Assembly (NCBI RefSeq): GCF_004522235.1
Contig: NZ_SDLT01000009.1
Coordinates: 62,001-126,000, forward strand
From: Amycolatopsis nivea
Lineage (GTDB): Bacteria > Actinomycetota > Actinomycetes > Mycobacteriales > Pseudonocardiaceae
Length of the DNA stretch: 64,000 nt
Direction of reading: 5' to 3'
The notes below the pieces were generated by a model, which was not told where the DNA came from, searched no databases, and saw only the letters and a list, made by a program, of their open reading frames with translations. Both the position numbers and the translations under genes were made by a program. Positions 7,649 to 16,422 of this stretch are shown in pieces; within the stretch, counting starts at the first letter, position 1; each line of letters opens with the position of its first letter.

Positions 7649-9103
7649 TCAGACGAGCGGCTTGCTGATGAGTTCGTCGACGCGCGCGTCCGTCGCCGAC
7701 GTGTCGTAGAAGCGCAGCAGGCGGGTGCGGCCCGCGCCGGGGTCGCCGCGGTGCAGGTACTCGTACAGTTCCTGGCGCATCCCGAAACTCGAGCCGGCGA
7801 GTTCCCAGCCGAGCCGGAACAGCCGCGCCTTCTCGGCCGCGCCGATGTCGTGGCCCCGCATGTAGAGGTCCAGGAACGGACGCAGTTCCGGGTTGGCCAG
7901 GTCCGCTTCGGTCGGCTGCATGATGAGCCCGGACGCGGCGACCTGGCGCAAGATCTGAACCATCCGCGCTGAGATGTCAGCCGACCAGAAGCCGACGCCG
8001 TTGGTATTGCTCGGGGCGAGGTGCCCGCCCGGCGTCACGACGGCGTCCGCCTCGGCGCCCTTGATCGCCAGTTCGAGCGTCTGGACGTAGGAGATGAGTT
8101 CGCCCAGTTGCTCCTGGATGCCGCGGAAGGTGTCCACGCCGATGGAGTGCGCGAGTTTCTTCGCGACCGAGGTGAAGAACTTCATCCGGGCGAGGAAGCG
8201 GATGTGCGTGCTCTGCAGGCTCCACACGTTGATCCGGCCGAGGCCCTTGAGCGCGCGCAGGGAGTCGCCGAGCAGGAAGATGCGTTCGCGCGGCAGGAAG
8301 ACGTCGTCGAAGAACAGCATCGCGTCCTGCTCGTCGTACCGGTTCCCGAGCGGATGCGAGTGCCCGCTGTCGGCCGCGCCGAGCGGTTCGCGCAGCAGGA
8401 TCTTGAGGCCCGGCGTGTTCATCGGCAGCGCGAACCAGATGACGAAGTCTTCCGCTCCGCGCGCTGCGGTGACGCCGTTGAGGTACACCAGCACCTCGTG
8501 GGAGAACGGTGCGAGGGTGGCGAGTTGCTTGGCACCGCGCAGGATGATGCCGTCCTCGCGCTCCTCCACCACGCGCAGCGCGAGGTCCGGGTCGTCGAGC
8601 GGGCTGGCGCTGCGGTCGATCTGCGGATCGCCGAGCGCGTGGGTCAGGACGAGGTCGTGCTCCATCGCGAACCGGCGGTAATCCCGGGCGTTCTGGCCGA
8701 ACCCTTCGCGGTTCTGGTCGAGTTCGTCGGCGTAATCGGCGAGACCGGCGGCGACATTCGACATGAAGTCGGGCGAACGGCCGAGCTGACCGAGGCTTTC
8801 CCGCATCCACCATTCCGACGCGGCGAATTTGGCGCGCAATTCCTCCCGCGTCTTCGGCAGCGAAAACGCGTAGCTGACCTCGTTGCCGGTCTCCTCGGAC
8901 TTGAATAGGGTCGCCGCCCGCCCCTCCGGAGTGGCGAACCGCAGGTCCAGCAGCCGGGCGAACTCGTCGACGGTCGGCTTGAGCGCCGGGTGCTCCGCGA
9001 CGTTCTCGATGCGCTTGCCGTCGAGCCAGGCCTCGCGGCCGTCGTTCAGGCTCTTTGTGTACTGCTCGCCGGTGAGCGCCCCGGTGGCACCGGAAATGTC
9101 CAT
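7649..9103 (-). CDS. HpaB-family FADH2-dependent aromatic hydroxylase
   Basis: 484 residues of the 4-hydroxyphenylacetate 3-monooxygenase/chlorophenol monooxygenase large-component family, with an acyl-CoA-dehydrogenase-like fold. The N-terminal TGEQYTKSLNDGREAWLDG segment and the LTHALGDPQIDRS segment are diagnostic. It needs reduced flavin from a partner, most likely the reductase-FCD fusion at 2682-3644. The ATG at 9103 is preceded by AAAGGAG; longer readings run into the operator region. It is the first gene after a 151-bp gap that contains two copies of a palindromic operator, so it probably heads an eight-gene transcript ending at 1060. Confidence 0.92.
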   Translation of the reverse strand: MDISGATGALTGEQYTKSLNDGREAWLDGKRIENVAEHPALKPTVDEFARLLDLRFATPEGRAATLFKSEETGNEVSYAFSLPKTREELRAKFAASEWWMRESLGQLGRSPDFMSNVAAGLADYADELDQNREGFGQNARDYRRFAMEHDLVLTHALGDPQIDRSASPLDDPDLALRVVEEREDGIILRGAKQLATLAPFSHEVLVYLNGVTAARGAEDFVIWFALPMNTPGLKILLREPLGAADSGHSHPLGNRYDEQDAMLFFDDVFLPRERIFLLGDSLRALKGLGRINVWSLQSTHIRFLARMKFFTSVAKKLAHSIGVDTFRGIQEQLGELISYVQTLELAIKGAEADAVVTPGGHLAPSNTNGVGFWSADISARMVQILRQVAASGLIMQPTEADLANPELRPFLDLYMRGHDIGAAEKARLFRLGWELAGSSFGMRQELYEYLHRGDPGAGRTRLLRFYDTSATDARVDELISKPLV

Positions 9104-9212
9104 GTACTCCGACTCCTTTGTCTGTGACGGGCCCGCACCGGGCGACGATTCGAAGCTACGGAAATCGCGGTGCCGAAGAATCGGTCCGCTGCGGGAATCT
9201 CCGCCGAGGGCG

Positions 9213-9249
9213 TCCGACACCGTGTAGGAAAGTCCGACGCGGTGTCGGA
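9213..9249. promoter_or_regulatory. Two tandem copies of the 17-bp cluster palindrome
   Basis: Copy one (9213-9229, TCCGACACCGTGTAGGA) and copy two (9233-9249, TCCGACGCGGTGTCGGA) each differ at one position from a perfect palindrome around a central base. Their centres are 20 bp apart, about two helical turns, as expected for dimers bound on one DNA face. They lie 110-146 bp before the HpaB-like start. The same element recurs at 10809 and 12508, so a common repressor or activator is inferred. Confidence 0.75.
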
Positions 9250-9254
9250 ACCGC

Positions 9255-10703
9255 TCAGGACTGGATCGTCGGAACCGTCACCCATTGCCAGTAGGTGAAC
9301 TCGTCCAGATTCCAATGCCCGCCGTGCCGTCCGCCGTTGCCGGACGCGCCGAGGCCGCCCATCGGGATGTGCGCGGCGTCGTAGATGGTCTGGCCGTTGA
9401 GCGCGACCATCCCGGCGCGCAAGCGAGAGGCGAAACCCAGGGCGCGCGCGACGTCGCGGCTGTGGATCGCCGCGGACAGGCCGTATTCGGTGGCGTTGGC
9501 CAGTTCGAGCGATTCCTCCTCGGTCGAGAAGCGGGTTACCGGTGCCACTGGGCCAAAGATCTCACTTCGGAAAGCTGCATTGTCAACTGTCACGCCGTCG
9601 AGCACGGTCGGCTGGTAGAACGCGCCGTCGTGCGTGGCCCCGTGCACGACCTGCGCGCCGTCGGCGACCGCGGCCTCGACGATGCCGTGCACCCGCTCGG
9701 CCTGCGCGGTGGTGATCAGCGGGCCGAGCGTCGTCCCGGGTGCTTTCGGGTCGCCGAGCCGCAGTTTCTCCGCCGCCGCTTTGAGCCGCGCGACGTATTC
9801 GTCGGCGACGCTTTCGTGGACCAGATGCCGTCCGGTCGCCATGCAGATCTGGCCTTGATGCCGGAAAGTTCCACCGGCGCCACCGGCCACCGCGCGGTCG
9901 AGATCCGCGTCCGCCAGCACGATGAACGCGTTGTTGCCGCCGAGTTCGAGCACCACCCGTTTCAGCAGACCGCCAGCGATCTCGCCGACCCGGCGGCCGG
10001 CGGCGGACGATCCGGTGAACGAGATCGCGTTCGTGTGCGGCGAACGCACCACCGCCTCGCCGGTCGCCGCGCCGCCGGGCAGGACGTGCAGCACGCCGTC
10101 GGGCAGACCGGCTTGTTCGAAGATGTGCGCGAGCACCGCACCGCCGGAGAACGCGGTCTTCACGTCCGGCTTGACCAGCACCGCATTGCCCAGCGCGAGC
10201 GCCGGGGCGACCGAGCGCATGGCGAGCATCAACGGCGCGTTCCAGGGCGCGATCACCCCGACGACGCCGACCGGGATCCGCCGGGCCAGCCCCAGCGTCG
10301 CCGGGTCTTCCACCGGCAGAAGATCGCCCTGCGACATCGTGACCAGTCCGGCCGCGGCGATCAGCTCGTCGATCGCTTTGTCGACCTCGTGCTTCGCCTT
10401 CGCGGGCAGCGAGCCGCTTTCGCGCACGAGCACGTCCTCGACGTCGGTGCGGAGGTCGCGCAACGCGTCCGCGGCCCGGGTGAGGACGTCGGCCCGCTCG
10501 CGGTACGACGCGCGGCTCCACTCCGCCTGCGCTTGCGCGGCACGTGCTCCGGCCCGCTCGACGTCGTGCTGGTCGGCGATGCCTGCCAGACCTACCTTCC
10601 CGCCGTCGCCCGGCGAGACCACCGGTTGCGTGCCTCCGCCTCCGGTACGCCAGCCGCCGGAGTAGATATGCCCGTCTGCCTCGCTGAGATCCCACAGGGC
10701 CAT
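9255..10703 (-). CDS. Aldehyde dehydrogenase (benzaldehyde-type)
   Basis: 482 residues with the complete family signature: PWNAPLMLAMR, KPD, the general-base motif LELGGNNAF, and the catalytic cysteine in GQICMATGR. It would oxidise the aldehyde released by the adjacent thiamine-diphosphate decarboxylase, giving an aromatic acid for hydroxylation. The ATG at 10703 begins MALWDLSEADG, a typical N-terminus; the sequence before it has only a weak AGG ribosome site and is unlike a dehydrogenase. A 124-bp gap before it contains one palindromic operator. The aromatic specificity is inferred from context. Confidence 0.9.
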   Translation of the reverse strand: MALWDLSEADGHIYSGGWRTGGGGTQPVVSPGDGGKVGLAGIADQHDVERAGARAAQAQAEWSRASYRERADVLTRAADALRDLRTDVEDVLVRESGSLPAKAKHEVDKAIDELIAAAGLVTMSQGDLLPVEDPATLGLARRIPVGVVGVIAPWNAPLMLAMRSVAPALALGNAVLVKPDVKTAFSGGAVLAHIFEQAGLPDGVLHVLPGGAATGEAVVRSPHTNAISFTGSSAAGRRVGEIAGGLLKRVVLELGGNNAFIVLADADLDRAVAGGAGGTFRHQGQICMATGRHLVHESVADEYVARLKAAAEKLRLGDPKAPGTTLGPLITTAQAERVHGIVEAAVADGAQVVHGATHDGAFYQPTVLDGVTVDNAAFRSEIFGPVAPVTRFSTEEESLELANATEYGLSAAIHSRDVARALGFASRLRAGMVALNGQTIYDAAHIPMGGLGASGNGGRHGGHWNLDEFTYWQWVTVPTIQS

Positions 10704-10808
10704 GTGCGTCGCCTGCCAATCCTGGTGCGGGTGCGGAGATCGCCGCGATGCTAGGTCGGCGCGAGCCCTCGCTTCATCGCCTCGGCGACGCAAATCCGGC
10801 GCGCGCGA

Positions 10809-10825
10809 CTGGACACGGTGTCGGA
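10809..10825. promoter_or_regulatory. Cluster palindrome before the aldehyde dehydrogenase
   Basis: CTGGACACGGTGTCGGA carries the 11-base palindromic core GACACGGTGTC (10812-10822) that is shared with 12508-12524 and nearly shared with the two copies at 9213-9249. It ends 2 bases from the stop codon of the decarboxylase gene and lies 106-122 bp upstream of the dehydrogenase start, suggesting an internal promoter there. Confidence 0.7.
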
Positions 10826-10827
10826 AG

Positions 10828-12438
10828 CTACTGCCACAGCTGGTCGTTCACGCGGACCTCGATCAACCGGGGTCCGGCCTCCGGCCCCGGGTCCTCGGCG
10901 AGCGCGGCGCGCAACCCGGCGGCTCCGTCGACCGTCGTCGCTTTGATGCCGAACGACGTCGCCAGCGCGGCGATCTCCACCCCGCTGATGTCGGTGAGCG
11001 GGTACTCCTCTCGCTCACCGCTGCTGTTCCGCATCCCGGCGACCACGGCTTGGTACTTTCCGTTGTTCACCACGAGATATGTCACCGGCAGCCGGTAGCG
11101 TGCCACGGTCCAGAACGCGGGCACGCCGAACTGGACCACGCCGTCGCCGACCACCGCGAGCACGCGCTCGCGTCGCGCCATCGCCACACCTGCCGCGGCA
11201 CCCATTCCCCAGCCGAGCGAACCGCTCGCGGTGGCGAACAGCGAATCCGCCCGCGTGCGCCGCAGAAACCGCAGCAACGGCAGCGTCGAGGTGACCGCGT
11301 CGAGGACCAGCAGACGTTCCCCGCCGATAACGTCGGCGACGGTGCGCATCGCCACCGCGGCGCTGAATTCCCCATCCAACGGCACTTCGGCTGCCCAGCG
11401 AGCGCGCCGGTTTTCGCTGTCCTGGAGCACCCGGGCAGGCCATTCGCTCCGGGAAGGCGCGCGGCCTCCGTCGGCCAATCCGCGTAACGCCGCCGCGGTA
11501 TCGCCGACCACCGCCCCGGCTGGGACATACCGACGGCCGGGCTCGGCAGCGTCCTCGGAGAGATGCAGGATCGGGACGCCGGACGGCAGCGCCGCGACCT
11601 CCGCCGAGAACTCCAGCGGGGTCGGCATGCCCGCCAGCACCAGCAGGTCCGCTTCCGCCAGCATCGGCGCGCGAGGCTCGAACAATCCGGCGTACAGCGG
11701 ATGATCCGTGCGGAAGGACCATCGTTCGAGGTCGCGGCGGGACTCCACGAACACCGGCGCGCCGAGCCGCTCCGCCAACCGCGCCAAGTCCGTCTCGGCC
11801 CTGCGCCGGGCGACGTCCGATCCCGCGACGATCACCGGTCGTCGCGCCGCGTCGAGCAACGCGCTCGCGTGCCAGACCGCCTCCGCGGCCGGGCCCTGCC
11901 GCGCACCCCGGCGGACTGGAGGCGCGACACCGGGTTCAGCGGCCAGATGGTCTTGTGGGATGGTGAGAATCGCCGGTTGCTCCGGAACGACCGTGGTATG
12001 CCACAGCGTCCGACTGACATCTTCAAGCAGGTCCTCGGCGCGGAGGTTCTGCCAGGCATGACCCACATACGGCGCGGCCGTTTCGAGCAACCGCGGCGAA
12101 GTCGTCAACGCGCGGTGCGGGAGCGTCGCCGTTCCCTTGATCCCCGCGAGAATCGCGACGCTGCTGCGCGCGACCTGCGCCGCGTACAGATGCGCCAAGC
12201 CATTCGCGACCCCGACGTTCGTGTGCAGGTAGGCGACGCCGATCCGGCCGGAGGCGCGCGCGTAGCCATCGGCCATGGACACCGAGATCGCCTCGTGGGT
12301 GGTCAGCACGAACTCGGGTCCGCCGCGGCGGGCGACAAGAGCGTCGAGCACTGGTATCTCACTGGTGCCGGGGCAGCAGAAGACGTGCTCGACTCCCCAC
12401 TGCGCCAAGGTTTCCAGCAACCGCGCCGCAGCCGTCAT
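10828..12438 (-). CDS. Thiamine-diphosphate enzyme, benzoylformate decarboxylase-like
   Basis: 536 residues of the pyruvate oxidase/benzoylformate decarboxylase superfamily. The N-terminal half has the PYR-domain glutamate in [19 protein letters not shown], and the C-terminal half has the diphosphate-magnesium motif GDG followed 25-30 residues later by NN ([10 protein letters not shown]). Length is close to Pseudomonas MdlC (about 528). It would decarboxylate an aryl 2-oxo acid to an aldehyde. The start is the ATG at 12438, since further upstream the frame becomes arginine-rich antisense of the methyltransferase gene. It faces that gene across a 107-bp promoter region with one cluster palindrome. 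Other 2-oxo acid decarboxylases of the family remain possible. Confidence 0.88.
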   Translation of the reverse strand: MTAAARLLETLAQWGVEHVFCCPGTSEIPVLDALVARRGGPEFVLTTHEAISVSMADGYARASGRIGVAYLHTNVGVANGLAHLYAAQVARSSVAILAGIKGTATLPHRALTTSPRLLETAAPYVGHAWQNLRAEDLLEDVSRTLWHTTVVPEQPAILTIPQDHLAAEPGVAPPVRRGARQGPAAEAVWHASALLDAARRPVIVAGSDVARRRAETDLARLAERLGAPVFVESRRDLERWSFRTDHPLYAGLFEPRAPMLAEADLLVLAGMPTPLEFSAEVAALPSGVPILHLSEDAAEPGRRYVPAGAVVGDTAAALRGLADGGRAPSRSEWPARVLQDSENRRARWAAEVPLDGEFSAAVAMRTVADVIGGERLLVLDAVTSTLPLLRFLRRTRADSLFATASGSLGWGMGAAAGVAMARRERVLAVVGDGVVQFGVPAFWTVARYRLPVTYLVVNNGKYQAVVAGMRNSSGEREEYPLTDISGVEIAALATSFGIKATTVDGAAGLRAALAEDPGPEAGPRLIEVRVNDQLWQ

Positions 12439-12507
12439 GCCCGGCACGTTACGCAGCACGCCGGCCCGGGCGCTCCGACGCGGCGACGGAAGAAACCCGG
12501 CGGACTG

Positions 12508-12524
12508 TGCGACACGGTGTCGGG
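12508..12524. promoter_or_regulatory. Cluster palindrome in the divergent promoter region
   Basis: TGCGACACGGTGTCGGG contains the core GACACGGTGTC at 12511-12521, identical to the core at 10812. It lies between the divergent decarboxylase (start 12438) and methyltransferase (start 12546) genes, 22 bp from the latter, where a bound repressor could block the methyltransferase promoter and control both directions. Confidence 0.75.
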
Positions 12525-12545
12525 GATCGGAGTAGGTTGCGGCCA

Positions 12546-13454
12546 ATGACTTCTTCCCGGCACGACGGAGACACCTGGGACCTGGCGTCCAGCGTCGGCG
12601 CGACCGCGACGATGGCCGCGGCGGCGCGGGCGATCGCGACCCGCGAGGACAGCACACTGTTCTCGGACCGCTTCGCCGAACCGCTCGTGCAGGCGGTCGG
12701 CGTCGACCTGCTGGCCAAACTGGCGTCCGGCGAGGCAGAGTCGGGCGCGTTGGTCGGGCAGATCTGGATCGACGCGGCCAAGATCCGCGGCAAGTTCTAC
12801 GACGAGTTCTTCCTCGACGCGTCCGCCGCGGGCATCGCACAGGCGGTGATCCTGGCGTCCGGTTTGGACTCCCGCTCCTACCGGCTGCCCTGGCCCGACG
12901 GAACCGTGGTGTACGAACTCGACCAGGAACCAGTGGTCGAGTTCAAGGCCCGCACCCTGGCCCGCCTTGGCGCCGAGCCCACCGCAGACCGGCGGGCGGT
13001 CGCCGTCGACCTGCGCGACGACTGGCCCGCTGCCCTGCGCGCCGCCGGTTTCGACCCGGCCCAGCCGACCGCGTGGAGCGCCGAAGGCCTGCTGGGATAC
13101 CTGCCGCCCGAAGCGCAGGATCGCTTGCTGGACACCATCACCGAACTCAGCGCGCCGGGAAGCCGGGTCGCCACCGAAAACCGGCCCAACCCGCGTCCCG
13201 GCGACGAGGACAAGACGAAGGAACGCCTCGACCGCATCTCCGAACAGTGGCGCGGCGAGGGTTTCGACACCGACATGACGCGGCTGCGCTACTTCGGCGA
13301 GCGCAACGAAGCGGCTCCGTACCTGAGCGGGCTCGGCTGGACGGTGCGCGGAAGCACGGTCCGGGAAATGCTCGCGGCCAACGGCCTGCCGCCGCTTCAG
13401 GACGACGATCTCCGCATGGGCGACCTTCGGTACATCACCGGCACCCGGGGCTAG
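12546..13454 (+). CDS. Class I SAM-dependent methyltransferase (LCMT/TIGR00027-like)
   Basis: 302 residues of the leucine-carboxyl-methyltransferase-like family common in actinomycetes, whose members methylate diverse small molecules. The SAM-binding region reads [20 protein letters not shown] followed by VYELDQ, and an [10 protein letters not shown]-terminal segment is typical. The ATG at 12546 gives [12 protein letters not shown]; an upstream ATG at 12507 would run through the operator. It is divergent from the decarboxylase and shares its operator, so it may modify a pathway compound or simply be adjacent. The substrate is unknown. Confidence 0.87.
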   Translation: MTSSRHDGDTWDLASSVGATATMAAAARAIATREDSTLFSDRFAEPLVQAVGVDLLAKLASGEAESGALVGQIWIDAAKIRGKFYDEFFLDASAAGIAQAVILASGLDSRSYRLPWPDGTVVYELDQEPVVEFKARTLARLGAEPTADRRAVAVDLRDDWPAALRAAGFDPAQPTAWSAEGLLGYLPPEAQDRLLDTITELSAPGSRVATENRPNPRPGDEDKTKERLDRISEQWRGEGFDTDMTRLRYFGERNEAAPYLSGLGWTVRGSTVREMLAANGLPPLQDDDLRMGDLRYITGTRG

Positions 13455-13674
13455 CGCATCGCTCGTGGTCGAGCCATCACGCCTGGTCACACGTGGTTCG
13501 TAGCCGATTTGTGATGGTGGTCACGGGCCATACCGAGGGTTTGTCCCCGGCGCGCGCGAATCCCAAGCACAGCAGTCGATCCCGAAGAGTTTTCCGGTTC
13601 GGCCGCCGCCCGGGCAGGTCAACGGAAGATAACGGTTTCATGGAGATCCGTGCGTTCCAGGCGAGGATCTGCGT

Positions 13675-15369
13675 GTGCTCGCCCCCGCCGACCAGGTTCG
13701 TTTCGCTTTCGAGCCGCTGTACAGCCTCTACAGCGGCTCGGCGGTCGCAGTCGAAGCGGTCGGGCATCCGGGCGCCGGCTGGGTCCCGGACCTTCTCGAC
13801 GCGGCGGGCGACCAGGCGCAGCTGATCGACGCCGACCTCGACCTCGCCGCCCGCGCGGCCGCGGTGGTCCCGCCGAACGCGACCGGGGTGTCGCTGCACC
13901 TCAACCTGAGCGCCAGCACCGCCGGCGCGCCCGCCGAGCGGTTCATCCCGCTGCTCCAGACCCTGGAACGCACCGGCCGCCGACCAGCCGACGTCGTCTT
14001 GGAGGTCACCGCCCCGCTCGCCCTCCCGAATCCGGGCACCCTGCTGCGAGGCCTGCACCGGCTGCGCGACCTGGGCTTCCGGCTGGCCTTCGACCGGCTC
14101 GGCGCGGCGGGCCTGCCGATGAACCTGCTCGCCGAAGCGCCGATCGAGATGATCAAACTGGACCGCGCGACGCTGCGCCGGCTCCCGGCGAACGCGGCGA
14201 CGGTCGCGCTCGTCGAGGCCCTGGTGCAGTTCGCCGCGCAAACCGACCTGCGGCTCGTCGCGACGGGAATCGAGAACGACGCGGAACTCGACCTCGCCCG
14301 GCGCTCGGGAATCCGGCTGGTGCAAGGGAATCTGTTCGCCACCGCCGCCCCCGAGCGAGTGCTGCCCGCCGCCGAACGCGGCGATCAGCCGGGCACCGCG
14401 GCCGTCTCGCCCGCCGCCGGACTGCGGATCCCCGAATTCCTCCGCCAGGCCAAAACCCTGCCGGATGACGCGACGTGCGACGACGTTCACGCGATCCTGT
14501 CCGCCGAACACGCGCCGAAGGCCATCGTCGGGCTCGACCAGCAAGCGCGTCCACAGTGGACGATCGACCGGATGCGCTTCCTGCTCGCGGTGACCGGCCG
14601 GTACGGGCACGCGCTGTACTCCGGGAAACCCGCCGCGAAACTGGCCGGGCCGCCGCGGCTGGTCCGGATCGACACCGGCACCCGCGAACTGCTCGAGCTC
14701 ATCGCCGACGGCGGGGCCGAGAACAGCGGCGACGACCTCGTCGTGACCGACGCGTCCGGCCGGTACCAGGGCGTGGTGCGGCCGAACGAGGTGATGCGCC
14801 GGATGGCCGCGGTGAAGGTCGAGGCCGCGGTCGCGCTCAACCCGCTCACCCGGCTGCCCGGCAGCGACGCGATCGCCCAGGACGTCGCCCGCCGGGCCGG
14901 AGCCGGACGGCCGTTCGTCGTGGCCTGGCTGGACATCGACCACTTCAAACGGCTCAACGACACCGCCGGGTTCGCCGCGGGCGACGACCTCATCCGCGCC
15001 ATCGGCCGAGCGCTGACCGACCACGCCCGGCGGCTCGGCGACGTCACCGTCGGCCACGTCGGCGGCGACGATTTCCTGGTCGTATGCGGCATCGAGGACA
15101 TCACGGCCCTCGCCGACGCCGTCCTGGGCCACGACTGGTCCGCCGACGGGGTGCCGGTCACGCTCTCCCTCGCGAGCCTCGTCCAGACCGGCTCCTCGAC
15201 GGGTACGTACCGCGAAAGCGCGCGGCTGCTGGCACCCTTGAAGAAGCAGGCCAAGGGAATCCTCGGCTCGAGCTGGGTCAACAGCTGGCCCGGTGCCGGA
15301 CGGGCGCAGATCCTCCGCGGCAGCAAGGAAACGAACGGCCTGCCGCCGGAACTGCTGCCCCAGCGGTAG
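13675..15369 (+). CDS. Degenerate EAL - CBS-like - GGDEF signalling protein
   Basis: 564 residues in three parts. Residues 1-235 resemble a cyclic-di-GMP phosphodiesterase (EAL) domain, but the signature reads VEAV and the usual DDFG metal pair is FDRLG, so hydrolysis is doubtful. Residues 250-385 look like paired CBS-type segments (DLVVTDASGRYQGVV). Residues 385-555 form a GGDEF diguanylate cyclase domain with LDIDHFKRLND and the active-site motif GGDDF, which is acceptable for activity. No membrane segment is evident, so it is probably cytosolic. The GTG start has GAGG about 9 bases before it. Its stop abuts that of the next gene on the other strand. Confidence 0.85.
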   Translation: MLAPADQVRFAFEPLYSLYSGSAVAVEAVGHPGAGWVPDLLDAAGDQAQLIDADLDLAARAAAVVPPNATGVSLHLNLSASTAGAPAERFIPLLQTLERTGRRPADVVLEVTAPLALPNPGTLLRGLHRLRDLGFRLAFDRLGAAGLPMNLLAEAPIEMIKLDRATLRRLPANAATVALVEALVQFAAQTDLRLVATGIENDAELDLARRSGIRLVQGNLFATAAPERVLPAAERGDQPGTAAVSPAAGLRIPEFLRQAKTLPDDATCDDVHAILSAEHAPKAIVGLDQQARPQWTIDRMRFLLAVTGRYGHALYSGKPAAKLAGPPRLVRIDTGTRELLELIADGGAENSGDDLVVTDASGRYQGVVRPNEVMRRMAAVKVEAAVALNPLTRLPGSDAIAQDVARRAGAGRPFVVAWLDIDHFKRLNDTAGFAAGDDLIRAIGRALTDHARRLGDVTVGHVGGDDFLVVCGIEDITALADAVLGHDWSADGVPVTLSLASLVQTGSSTGTYRESARLLAPLKKQAKGILGSSWVNSWPGAGRAQILRGSKETNGLPPELLPQR

Positions 15370-15891
15370 TCACTCCTCCGGCAGTTCGTCCTTGGCCAGC
15401 AACGAATGCACCCGCCCGAAGCGCGAACGCAGCGCCGGGTCGAGCTGATCGACCAGCACCGCGCAGCCGACCAGCTCAGCGCCCGCCTCGCGCACCAGGT
15501 CGCGCACCGCCGAAGCCTGGCTGCCCGTCTCGATCCAGTCGTCCACCAGCACCAGCCGATCGCCCGGCGACAGCGCCGACCGCTGCATCCGCAGGACATG
15601 CCGGAAGCCCCGGTAGTCCGGGTCCGTTTCGCGGGTCAGCTTCTCGCCGGGAAACAGCCCGGCTGCCTTCCGGACCGCGGCGAACCCGACGCCCAGTTCC
15701 AGCGCGACGGCCCCGCCGAGCAGGAAGCCGCGCGATTCGATCCCGCACACCGCGGTCACCCCCGCGTCCCGGAACGGGTCGGCCAGTGCCTTGACCACCT
15801 CGGCGAACGCCGCGCCGTCCCGGAAAACCGGCCAGAGGTCGGCATGTCCGTCGACCCAGCGGAAGCGGTCCAGCAGAAGCGCACGTGTCAT
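15370..15891 (-). CDS. Adenine phosphoribosyltransferase-like protein
   Basis: 173 residues, the usual length for Apt. The segments GIESRGFLLGGAVALELG and AAVRKAAGLFPGE match adenine phosphoribosyltransferases, and the PRPP-binding loop is LVLVDDWIETGSQ, with a Trp-Ile variation inside it. It would salvage a purine base with PRPP in the cytosol. The stop codon (15370-15372) directly follows the TAG of the convergent signalling gene, leaving no space for a terminator. Specificity for adenine is inferred from similarity; the altered loop could indicate another base. Confidence 0.85.
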   Translation of the reverse strand: MTRALLLDRFRWVDGHADLWPVFRDGAAFAEVVKALADPFRDAGVTAVCGIESRGFLLGGAVALELGVGFAAVRKAAGLFPGEKLTRETDPDYRGFRHVLRMQRSALSPGDRLVLVDDWIETGSQASAVRDLVREAGAELVGCAVLVDQLDPALRSRFGRVHSLLAKDELPEE

Positions 15892-15939
15892 GCGGTGATC
15901 CTGGCCGGTCTCCGGGCGGTCGGGCGAGCCGATTTCCCG

Positions 15940-16338
15940 TCACCTGGCGAGCCGGGCGCGGGCCTCCTCGGTCTGCGGCGCGAACAGGTTGACGAGGTTG
16001 CCGTCCGGGTCGCGGAACAGCAGCGAACGGTTGCCCCACGGCATCGTCGTCGGCTCCTGCACGACCTCAGCGAGCAGCGGCCGCAGCCGCGCGAACTCCC
16101 GGTCGACGTCCTCGACCTGGAATTCCAGGATGACGGTCCGGTTCTCCTCCGGCACCGCCGCACCCGCGCTGAACAGCGCCATCGTCTCGGCGGCTCCGAT
16201 CGCCAGCGTCGCCGTCGCGCCGACGAACTCGGCGAACTGCTTCGCCGGACGGCTCGCCACGAGACCGGTCACCTGCTCGTAGAAGGACGTCAAACGGTCG
16301 ACGTCACCGGTGATGATGCGGACAGAAGTCAACTGCAC
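15940..16338 (-). CDS. VOC-family (glyoxalase/bleomycin-resistance fold) protein
   Basis: 132 residues with the two beta-alpha-beta-beta-beta modules of the vicinal-oxygen-chelate fold: SVRIITGDVDRLTSFYEQV at the start and LLFRDPDGNLVNLF near the end. The GTG at 16338 is preferred because AAAGGA lies 8 bases upstream; another GTG at 16344 is too close to that site. It is transcribed away from a WYL regulator, which probably controls it. The family binds or transforms small molecules and often confers resistance; no substrate can be named. Confidence 0.85.
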   Translation of the reverse strand: MQLTSVRIITGDVDRLTSFYEQVTGLVASRPAKQFAEFVGATATLAIGAAETMALFSAGAAVPEENRTVILEFQVEDVDREFARLRPLLAEVVQEPTTMPWGNRSLLFRDPDGNLVNLFAPQTEEARARLAR

Positions 16339-16378
16339 GGCCACATTCCTTTCTGGTTGCTCAGTGGCCACGCTAGAA

Positions 16379-16409
16379 GCAATAGTGGACAGGATCCGCC
16401 CGGTATTGC
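16379..16409. promoter_or_regulatory. Possible inverted repeat between VOC and WYL genes
   Basis: GCAATA (16379-16384) and TATTGC (16404-16409) form an inverted pair with a 19-bp spacer in the 84-bp divergent promoter region. This could be a regulator site, but short arms make it weak evidence. Confidence 0.3.
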
Positions 16410-16422
16410 GAGAATTCTCCGC

